Source: Chloroflexota bacterium
GTDB lineage: Bacteria; Chloroflexota; Dehalococcoidia; Lucifugimonadales; Lucifugimonadaceae
DNA: 7,960 nucleotides
Direction: 5' to 3'
Assembly: GCA_030831265.1 (NCBI GenBank)
Contig: JAURLM010000219.1
Coordinates: 1-7,960 of the forward strand
Positions 1-6,302 of this stretch are shown in pieces. The notes beneath the pieces are model-generated. The model had not been told where the DNA came from. It did not search any database and was given only the letters and a program-made list of their open reading frames with translations. The translations under genes were made by a program, and so were the position numbers. Every line of letters begins with the position of its first letter. Position 1 is the first letter of the stretch.

Positions 1-984
<984 letters not shown>

Positions 985-1015
985 TTTTTGACGAACTTTC
1001 CATCCACTATTCAAC

Positions 1016-1025
1016 TGTTAAGGTG
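1016..1025 (-). promoter_or_regulatory. Possible boxA-like antitermination site in the rRNA leader
   Basis: The minus-strand leader carries CACCTTAACA between the predicted transcription start and the 16S 5' end. It resembles the bacterial rRNA boxA core (TGCTCTTTAACA), which recruits NusB/NusE for antitermination. Position in the leader is right, but the match is partial and short, so this is tentative. Confidence 0.33.
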
Positions 1026-1063
1026 TCGCCCCGAAACCCGAAGTTTTCTGCGAGCGAACAGCT

Positions 1064-1093
1064 AGTATATGTTGGCACTAAGAACAGTGTCAA
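1064..1093 (-). promoter_or_regulatory. Sigma70-type promoter of the 16S rRNA gene
   Basis: On the minus strand there is a perfect -35 hexamer TTGACA (complement of 1088-1093), an 18-base spacer, and TATACT (complement of 1064-1069), a 5/6 match to the -10 consensus. Transcription would start near 1056-1058 and give a leader of roughly 70 bases before the 16S 5' end at 984. Hexamer quality, orientation and distance all fit an rRNA promoter. The start site is inferred. Confidence 0.72.
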
Positions 1094-1422
1094 CGGGAAT
1101 TACGGTCGTTTCGCAAACTTGCTTAAAACTGCCATCAACCCCCGACAAGTGATGCCCTTCCCCCAAGAACCAACTCGCCATGAAGTGTTTCCATCGCCTT
1201 TGGCGCACGGATCGCCATGACGGCTCAAAGCTGCAGGCACATTCAGACAACAGACGAGTAAGCAGAACGCGTATCGCGGGTTACAATTCGTAGGGCAGCA
1301 CGGTAAAGCACGGGATGTCCTTGTGGCATCATTTGGTTCGGTCACGCCCCCTCAACAGGCGCATCGAATCTAATAGAGCACTTAACAGACTCAATCAACG
1401 TTCAATATTGACCGGAAATTCA

Positions 1423-1428
1423 GAAGGG
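1423..1428 (+). promoter_or_regulatory. Shine-Dalgarno site deciding the rhodanese start
   Basis: GAAGGG lies 6 bases upstream of the ATG at 1435. It is the only good ribosome site in this region and is the reason for choosing 1435 over the upstream in-frame start at 1315. Confidence 0.6.
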
Positions 1429-1434
1429 AATCAG

Positions 1435-1803
1435 ATGGCCAGGAACATCCCGGGGGAGCCTTACACGCGCGTCTCCGTAGAAGAAGCCAACGAAATGCTT
1501 CAAGCTGGAAACGCTTTCGCTATCGATGTGCGCCGCAAAGACGAGTATGAGCACGGGCACATTCAGGGTGCGAAGTGGATCCCGGTAGATGACATCATCC
1601 CGCGGTTTGCTGAACTTCCAACTGAAGGCAAACTACTGTTTATCTGCGCAGTTGGCGCTCGCAGCGGACTGGCTGCGGAGTACGCGGCGGCAATGGGAGC
1701 AAAACCTGACCGCCTTTTCAACATTGAGGACGGAACGCCGACCTGGATCCAGAAAGGTCTTCCCACTTCTTATGGAGCGGATGCCTCAGGATACCCGGAC
1801 TGA
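1435..1803 (+). CDS. Single-domain rhodanese-like sulfurtransferase
   Basis: A 122-residue cytoplasmic protein made of one rhodanese domain, the usual size for GlpE/PspE-type single-domain members, with no signal peptide or membrane segment. Visible motifs: IDVRRKDEYEHGHIQGA (residues 30-46), the domain's typical DVR...E(Y/F)..GHI.GA signature; and the active-site loop CAVGARSG with the persulfide-forming Cys71 followed by the anion-binding loop and Arg76. IEDGTPTWIQKGLP near the C-terminus matches the closing G...W...GLP segment. Such proteins carry sulfane sulfur as a Cys persulfide, for example from thiosulfate to cyanide, thioredoxin or a sulfur-using enzyme. The acceptor cannot be told from sequence. 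The start is the ATG with a GAAGGG site 6 bases upstream; an in-frame start 120 bases earlier would add unrelated residues. It is the first plus-strand gene, 152 bases before the PfkB kinase, so cotranscription is possible but not shown. Confidence 0.93.
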   Translation: MARNIPGEPYTRVSVEEANEMLQAGNAFAIDVRRKDEYEHGHIQGAKWIPVDDIIPRFAELPTEGKLLFICAVGARSGLAAEYAAAMGAKPDRLFNIEDGTPTWIQKGLPTSYGADASGYPD

Positions 1804-1816
1804 TAGCTGTGATTAA

Positions 1817-1885
1817 TGTCGGCTAGCCCGGGTGCGTCTTTGTGCATGGACTCTAATATGGATTTTGCACCACACCCAGCCGACA
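1817..1885 (+). repeat. Nested inverted repeat between rhodanese and kinase genes
   Basis: Three arm pairs nest in order: TGTCGGCT (1817-1824) with AGCCGACA (1878-1885); GGGTG (1830-1834) with CACCC (1873-1877); and GTGCA (1842-1846) with TGCAC (1866-1870). The outer two stems are separated only by a 5-base bulge on the left arm. As RNA this would fold into one long interrupted hairpin. No U-run follows, so it does not look like an intrinsic terminator. The function is unknown: a cis-regulatory or processing element in the kinase leader is possible. Confidence 0.5.
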
Positions 1886-1955
1886 CAATCTTATCGTCAG
1901 GCGCATCTTCGAAACTGTACCGAGTGCGCAGAACTACTACGAAACGGAACCTGTC

Positions 1956-2900
1956 TTGAAAATCCTGGTTGTGGGATCGGTAGCGTATGACTCTGTTGAA
2001 ACACCTGAAGGCAAGCGTGACGCCCAACTCGGCGGCTCGGCATCATACTTCTCGGTCTCTGCCAGTTACTTCACTGAAGTAGGCATGGTCGGCGTGATCG
2101 GCAAGGATTTCCAGGAATCTGACCTGCGAATGTACGAAAGCCACGGGATTGACATCTCAGGACTTGAACGTGCTGATGGTGAAACATTCCGCTGGGCTGG
2201 TGACTACCTCAAGGACATCAACACCGCGGTCACTCATGAGACACAGCTGAATGTCTTCGCAAAGTTTTCGCCGAGCCTGAGTGATGCCCACAAGGCAGCA
2301 CCCTACCTGTTTCTGGCCAATATTGACCCGACACTACAGTTGAAGGTCCTTGGCGATATGAGCTCTCGGCCGAAAATCGTTGCTTGCGACACGATGAATC
2401 TCTGGATTGATATCTCTCGGTCGGCACTTACTGAATTAATAGGGAAGGTAGACATCCTCACCATCAACGAAGGTGAGGCACGCCAGTTTACGGATCAGCA
2501 TCACCTGCCGACAGCCGCTGGAAGATTACTCAAATCTGGACCATCAACAGTGGTCATCAAGCGAGGCGAGTACGGAGCGGCACTCTTCAACGAATCATTC
2601 AACTTCGCTGCGCCAGCCTATCCGCTCGCATCGGTTGTCGATCCCACGGGTGCCGGAGACTCGTTCGCAGGTGGATTCATGGGCTGCATCGCAGCCACAG
2701 GTGACGCGTCTGAAGAAGGACTCAGGCGAGCGGCCATCGTTGGTTCAACGATGGCATCGTTTGCGGTCGAGGCTTTTGGGCTGGACCGTATCAGCAATTT
2801 AACCGGCGCTGAAATTGAACAGCGCTACCAGGCGTTTGTTGACCTGACACGGTTCCAGACACTGGCCGGTAATAACGGACTGCCGTTACTAGAAAAGTAG
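1956..2900 (+). CDS. PfkB-family (ribokinase-like) kinase, probable adenosine/nucleoside kinase
   Basis: A 314-residue protein of normal length for the ribokinase/PfkB superfamily, which phosphorylates sugars or nucleosides using ATP. It starts with the first Rossmann-like strand (ILVVGSVAYDSV, residues 3-14) and the substrate-loop glycines LGGSASYF (25-32). NEGE (171-174) is the Mg/phosphate motif, and DPTGAGDSFAGGF (229-241) is the PfkB signature 2, with the anion hole GAG and catalytic base Asp235. The start is TTG at 1956, with GGAA about 6 bases upstream. The next in-frame GTG would remove part of the first strand, so TTG is preferred. The stop is 83 bases before ahcY on the same strand. 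Substrate is not readable from motifs. I infer adenosine, because the next genes make SAM and release adenosine from SAH. A sugar kinase remains possible. No frameshift or missing catalytic residue was seen. Confidence 0.9.
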   Translation: MKILVVGSVAYDSVETPEGKRDAQLGGSASYFSVSASYFTEVGMVGVIGKDFQESDLRMYESHGIDISGLERADGETFRWAGDYLKDINTAVTHETQLNVFAKFSPSLSDAHKAAPYLFLANIDPTLQLKVLGDMSSRPKIVACDTMNLWIDISRSALTELIGKVDILTINEGEARQFTDQHHLPTAAGRLLKSGPSTVVIKRGEYGAALFNESFNFAAPAYPLASVVDPTGAGDSFAGGFMGCIAATGDASEEGLRRAAIVGSTMASFAVEAFGLDRISNLTGAEIEQRYQAFVDLTRFQTLAGNNGLPLLEK

Positions 2901-2916
2901 GCAACCACAACGCTCA

Positions 2917-2936
2917 ATCCGTACTCTGTTACGGAT
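2917..2936 (+). repeat. Short hairpin upstream of ahcY
   Basis: ATCCGTA (2917-2923) and TACGGAT (2930-2936) form a perfect 7-bp inverted repeat with a 6-base loop, in the 83-base gap between the kinase stop and the ahcY start. No U-run follows, so a terminator is unlikely. It may be an operator or an mRNA processing or stability element, or chance. Confidence 0.4.
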
Positions 2937-2983
2937 ATCAGTAGACAAACGTTCGCGTGAAGCGACAGCAACGGGGTAAGGTA

Positions 2984-4237
2984 ATGGATTACGACATCAA
3001 GGATATAAACCTGGCGGCGCAGGGCGCCCTGAGGTCTGAATGGGCAGAGCGGGAAATGCCGGTTCTCCGGACGATTCGCGAGAGATTTGAACGTGAAAAG
3101 CCGCTCAAGGGCATCAAGATGGCTGGTTGCCTCCACATCACAGCCGAAACGTCCAACCTCGCCAAGACCCTGAAGGCTGGCGGAGCCGAAGTGACGATGT
3201 GTGCGTCCAACCCGCTGTCTACGCAGGACGATATCGCCGCCCACCTCGTCGCAGAGGGCATCCCGGTATTCGCCATCAAGGGCGAAGACAACGAGACTTA
3301 CTACAAGCACATGTCAGCCGCTGTGGACACCGGCCCACAGGTGACAATGGATGACGGTGCTGACGTTGTAGCCATGCTTCACAGCGAAAAGCAGCACCTG
3401 CTGGACGGCGTGATTGGCGGAATGGAAGAGACCACTACCGGTGTCATTCGCCTGCGTGCTCTCCATGGGCAAGGCAAGCTCCGATACCCGATCGTTGCGG
3501 TCAACGACTCTGACACCAAGCACATGTTTGACAACCGTTACGGCACCGGCCAGAGCACGCTTGATGGAATCATCCGCGCTACCAACATCCTGATCACGGG
3601 CAAGACCGTCGTGACGATTGGCTACGGCTGGTGCGGACGCGGCTTTGCCAGCCGAGCGCAGGGCATGGGAGCGCACACCGTCGTGTGTGAAGTAGACCCA
3701 ATCCGGGCCCTTGAGGCCGTGATGGATGGCCACAGGGTGATGTCCATGAACGAAGCGGCGAAGATCGGCGATATCTTCCTGACAGTCACCGGCGGCATGC
3801 ATGGTGTGGACAAGCACCACTTCGAAACGATGAAAGACGGCGCTATCATCGCCAACTCCGGGCACTTCGATGTTGAGATCAACGTTAAGGCTCTTCAGCA
3901 GATGTCTGAATCGACCCGGCGCGTACGCCCATTCGTGGACGAATACACGCTGGAAAGTGGCAAGAAGGTATTCCTGCTGGCTGAAGGTCGCCTGGTAAAC
4001 CTTGGCGCAGCTGAAGGTCACCCGCCATCAGTGATGGACATGAGTTTTGCTAACCAGGCACTGGCAGGCGAGTACATCGTCACCAATCACCAGAACATGG
4101 CTCCCGGCGTGTACACGATCCCGCGTGAACTCGACGTTGAGATAGCACGGTTGAAGCTGGGTGCAATGGGCATGAGCTTTGACACGCTGACACCTGAACA
4201 GGACAAGTACCTCAACAGCTGGGAATCAGGCACGTAA
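2984..4237 (+). CDS. ahcY: S-adenosylhomocysteine hydrolase (adenosylhomocysteinase)
   Basis: This enzyme reversibly hydrolyses S-adenosylhomocysteine to adenosine and homocysteine using bound NAD+, which relieves product inhibition of SAM-dependent methyltransferases. The 417-residue length fits the short bacterial/archaeal form without the extra ~40-residue insertion seen in many proteobacterial enzymes. Substrate-site residues line up with the human enzyme: LHITAETSNL (His51, Glu55), NPLSTQDD, MDDGAD (Asp124 = human Asp131), EETTTGV (Glu149 = Glu156), and NDSDTKHMFDNRYGTG (Lys179, Asp183, Asn184). Thr188 sits where human has Cys195. The NAD site is GYGWCGRG (213-220); NSGHFDVEI includes His294. 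The C-terminus ends KYLNSWESGT rather than the animal-type KYRY. I start at ATG 2984, where the protein reads MDYDIKDINLA as in relatives and GGGG lies 7 bases upstream. A GTG at 2957 would add nine residues and has no ribosome site. metK follows on the same strand. Confidence 0.97.
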   Translation: MDYDIKDINLAAQGALRSEWAEREMPVLRTIRERFEREKPLKGIKMAGCLHITAETSNLAKTLKAGGAEVTMCASNPLSTQDDIAAHLVAEGIPVFAIKGEDNETYYKHMSAAVDTGPQVTMDDGADVVAMLHSEKQHLLDGVIGGMEETTTGVIRLRALHGQGKLRYPIVAVNDSDTKHMFDNRYGTGQSTLDGIIRATNILITGKTVVTIGYGWCGRGFASRAQGMGAHTVVCEVDPIRALEAVMDGHRVMSMNEAAKIGDIFLTVTGGMHGVDKHHFETMKDGAIIANSGHFDVEINVKALQQMSESTRRVRPFVDEYTLESGKKVFLLAEGRLVNLGAAEGHPPSVMDMSFANQALAGEYIVTNHQNMAPGVYTIPRELDVEIARLKLGAMGMSFDTLTPEQDKYLNSWESGT

Positions 4238-4248
4238 AAGCGCTTTTA
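4235..4248 (+). repeat. 14-base palindrome overlapping the ahcY stop codon
   Basis: TAAAAGCGCTTTTA is a perfect palindrome whose first three bases are the ahcY stop codon. It directly precedes a 13-bp hairpin. A dimeric DNA-binding protein site or part of a compound RNA structure is possible. With no loop bases it would be a weak RNA hairpin by itself. Confidence 0.5.
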
Positions 4249-4250
4249 TG

Positions 4251-4289
4251 TACGCTCTGTGCGGTTCAATATGGGTCGCACAGAGCGTA
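4251..4289 (+). repeat. Perfect 13-bp inverted repeat in the ahcY-metK gap
   Basis: TACGCTCTGTGCG (4251-4263) and CGCACAGAGCGTA (4277-4289) are exact reverse complements around a 13-base loop. This is the strongest hairpin I found outside the rRNA. It is followed by AACGTCTC rather than a U-run, so it is not a standard intrinsic terminator on the plus strand. It sits about 80 bases upstream of the metK ATG, where a leader regulator or mRNA-processing element would lie. A weaker hairpin (4301-4315, GTGGG/CCTGCAC with a bulge) follows. Confidence 0.7.
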
Positions 4290-4368
4290 AACGTCTCACT
4301 GTGGGCAACCTGCACACAACGAACGAAGGATCACCGGCACCAACGAGTCGACGAGAACGAATCGAAAA

Positions 4369-5550
4369 ATGGGTAACTATCTCCTAACATCTGAATCGGT
4401 ATCCGAAGGGCATCCAGACAAGATCTGCGACCAGATCTCAGACGGTGTCCTTGATGCAGCGCTGGCGCAGGACCCAATGTCACGGGTCGCCTGTGAAACG
4501 TCAGTCGCCACTGGATTCGTGATCGTCTTCGGGGAAATCACCACCAAGGCGACCCTGGATATTCGCAATATTGTCAAGGAGACTATCCGCAAGATCGGAT
4601 ATGACAAGGACGAGTACGGTTTCTCCTGCAACAGCTGCGCCGTTCTTGTCGCCCTGAACGAGCAGTCTCCTGACATTAAGGCAGGAGTAGACACAGCGCT
4701 TGAGGTCCGTGGAGAATCCGGGGCACATGAAGTTGGCGCAGGTGACCAGGGAATGATGATTGGTTACGCAACCAACGAAACTCCTGAACTCATGCCACTG
4801 CCAATTAGCCTCGCTCACAAACTGACATTGAAGATGGCCCAGGCACGAAGGGATGGCACGATCCCCTATCTTCGACCGGACAGCAAGAGCCAGGTAACCG
4901 TTGAATACTCTGACGACGGCGTCCCTCACCGAGTGGACACGATCGTCATCAGCACACAGCATGACCCTGATGTATCCAACTCTCAGATAGAAGCGGACAT
5001 CCGCAAATATGTGATTGATGAAGTCGTACCAGGTGGATTGATCAACAGCAACACCAAGTACCACATCAACCCGTCGGGTAGATTCGTGATCGGTGGCCCG
5101 GTTGGTGATGCTGGTCTGACAGGCCGCAAGATCATTGTTGATGCTTACGGCGGCTCCGCACGGCACGGTGGTGGAGCATTCTCCGGCAAGGATCCCACGA
5201 AGGTAGACCGCTCAGGCGCTTACGCCGCCCGCTATGTTGCCAAGAACCTTGTCGCAGCAGGATTGGTTAACCGCGCTGAGGTCCAGGTTTCGTACGCCAT
5301 CGGCATGGCGAAGCCCATCTCGATCATGGTTGACAGCCACGGCACGGGCAAACTTCCTGATGACCAGCTTGCGGACGTTGTGAGCAAGGTGTTTGACCTC
5401 CGGCCAGGTGCAATCATCAAGAATTTTGACCTGCGCCGACCGATCTACCAGCAGACCGCCGCTTACGGCCACTTTGGCCGCACGGACATTGATGTGCCGT
5501 GGGAGCGCCTAGACAAGGTAGACGAGCTAAAACGCGCCGCCGGGATTTAA
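4369..5550 (+). CDS. metK: S-adenosylmethionine synthetase (methionine adenosyltransferase)
   Basis: This enzyme makes S-adenosylmethionine from methionine and ATP, releasing phosphate and pyrophosphate; it is cytosolic and normally tetrameric. At 393 residues it has the standard bacterial length and three-part structure. Motifs: TSESVSEGHPDKICDQISD near the N-terminus, with His15 and Asp17 at the ATP/Mg site; signature 1 GAGDQGMMIGYA from residue 123; signature 2 GGGAFSGKD (267-275), followed by PTKVDRSGAYAARYVAKN. The start is fixed by the N-terminal family match. No good Shine-Dalgarno lies close upstream: the nearest purine run is AC GAGAACGA, and GAAGGA is about 40 bases away. Translation may therefore depend on the A-rich, weakly structured leader. 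It follows ahcY by 131 bases and precedes the broken gene by 23. Together with ahcY and the kinase it forms a SAM-cycle cluster. Confidence 0.98.
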   Translation: MGNYLLTSESVSEGHPDKICDQISDGVLDAALAQDPMSRVACETSVATGFVIVFGEITTKATLDIRNIVKETIRKIGYDKDEYGFSCNSCAVLVALNEQSPDIKAGVDTALEVRGESGAHEVGAGDQGMMIGYATNETPELMPLPISLAHKLTLKMAQARRDGTIPYLRPDSKSQVTVEYSDDGVPHRVDTIVISTQHDPDVSNSQIEADIRKYVIDEVVPGGLINSNTKYHINPSGRFVIGGPVGDAGLTGRKIIVDAYGGSARHGGGAFSGKDPTKVDRSGAYAARYVAKNLVAAGLVNRAEVQVSYAIGMAKPISIMVDSHGTGKLPDDQLADVVSKVFDLRPGAIIKNFDLRRPIYQQTAAYGHFGRTDIDVPWERLDKVDELKRAAGI

Positions 5551-5573
5551 TCCGCTGAAAAGGTCGGTGCCTG

Positions 5574-6276
5574 TTGAGTGATCATTCGACGCTTACACCC
5601 GACCAAATCGAACGCCTGCTCGAATGGCAGGGTTACGGCAATCCTTCTGCTCGATTCTGGTTTATTGGGATGGAAGAGGGTGGCACGCCCCCTCTGGTCG
5701 AGTTGCAGGCACGCGCAGACCTATGGCAGAAGGTAGAAGACCTGGCCGATGCTCCACGACCATGGGAGCATAATTTCGATTTAACCAAATCCATCACCTC
5801 GGTTTGGGACGGTATCATCCGCATTGTCGGCGGCCTCTCAGGCGAACCTGAGTGGATGAGCAGTTCGTTCGTTCGTTCGTGACTATCAGGCACGAAAGCT
5901 GGGCAGACGCTCAGGAGACACGTTTCTTACCGAAGTTTTGCCGCTGCCCAAACGCTCTGTAGGAGACTGGCCGTACGAATCTCTCTGGAAGCAGAAGAAA
6001 GACTATGAAGCAGCCGTTCGCCCCGAACGAATGACCATGCTCAGTGGCTTACACCAAAGATATGGCCCGCAATTCACCTTCTGCTACGGGAAATCTAACT
6101 GGGCGTACTATCGACAGATATTTCCAGCCGTAGAATTCAAACCGCTCGTCGACGGGCATCTCGAACTCGGACAAGTTGGTGATTCGAATATCGTATTGAT
6201 GCAACACTTCAGCGCGTGGGGTTTCACCAACAAGGCTATCGCACTGATCGTAGAATCTCTGAGGCAGTCCAAGTAG
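5574..6276 (+). pseudogene. Frameshifted conserved hypothetical gene, possibly uracil-DNA-glycosylase-like
   Basis: Two collinear reading frames make one protein interrupted by a frameshift. The first part runs from TTG at 5574 (AAAAGG about 10 bases upstream, 23 bases after the metK stop) to a TGA at 5880. The second continues in the +1 frame from about 5880 to a TAG at 6274. The break falls in four tandem TTCG units (5864-5879). With three units the frame reads SSFVRDYQARKLG without interruption and gives a 232-residue protein. Features of the restored protein: GNPSARFWFIGMEEGG (residues 22-37), a buried strand then a glycine loop; TEVLPLPKR near 117-125; FCYGKSNW (168-175); and QHFSAWGFTN (209-218). 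The order of an N-terminal GMEEG-like loop, a PLP segment and a late HxS resembles the uracil-DNA glycosylase fold, but this is weak and from memory. No signal peptide or membrane segment was seen. It could be a pseudogene, a phase-variable gene or a sequencing error. Confidence 0.75.
5864..5879 (+). repeat. Tetranucleotide tract (TTCG)x4 at the frameshift point
   Basis: Four perfect TTCG units lie inside the reading frame of the gene following metK. Because the unit is 4 bases, each gain or loss shifts the frame. Four units lead to a TGA immediately after the tract, while three units join the upstream and downstream frames. The tract is short for a classical phase-variation repeat, but it is exactly where the frame breaks. 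Confidence 0.9.
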
Positions 6277-6302
6277 CCATTCCGGAAAGCCTGGCAGATT
6301 CA
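6277..6302. other. Short convergent gap
   Basis: Only 26 bases separate the stop codons of the broken plus-strand gene and the minus-strand hydrolase. An 8-base palindrome TTCCGGAA (6280-6287) is present, but there is no stem with a U-run, so no bidirectional terminator is visible. Confidence 0.5.

Larger units (their letters stand above)
985..1434. other. Divergent intergenic region between 16S rRNA and the rhodanese gene
   Basis: This 450-base stretch holds the minus-strand rRNA leader and promoter (985-1093) and about 340 further bases up to the rhodanese start. I found no tRNA, no convincing coding frame and no strong terminator in it. The reading frame upstream of 1435 is open from 1315 but has no credible ribosome site and no rhodanese-like content. 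Possible plus-strand promoter pieces (TACAAT at about 1282; TTAACA at 1382) lack a good partner hexamer, so the promoter of the plus-strand cluster is not resolved. A 5-bp hairpin (TGGCG/CGCCA, 1201-1217) and a 9-base direct repeat TCGCCATGA are present but unremarkable. Confidence 0.6.

Noticed and set aside
1315..1434. Upstream in-frame extension of the rhodanese gene
   Set aside because: The added 40 residues are basic and unlike rhodanese, whereas the ATG at 1435 has a good GAAGGG site 6 bases away.
3314..4021. 235-codon minus-strand frame opposite ahcY
   Set aside because: The plus strand here encodes AhcY with all active-site residues. The antisense protein has no recognisable motif and is a codon-bias shadow.
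4251..4289. 13-bp hairpin as an intrinsic terminator between ahcY and metK
   Set aside because: The right arm is followed by AACGTCTC with no U-run, and the opposite strand also lacks a run directly after the stem.
4301..4315. GGCAACC string in the metK leader suggesting a SAM-I riboswitch
   Set aside because: Only this short string matches. The SAM-I core helices, the kink-turn and the terminator with a U-run are not found around it.
4501..5166. 221-codon minus-strand frame opposite metK
   Set aside because: It is antisense to a fully intact metK and has no independent start signal or family resemblance.
5938..6276. Second half of the broken gene as an independent gene starting at TTG 5938
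   Set aside because: Its frame is open and coding-like upstream back to the TTCG tract and joins the first half cleanly after removing one unit. No ribosome site was seen at 5938.
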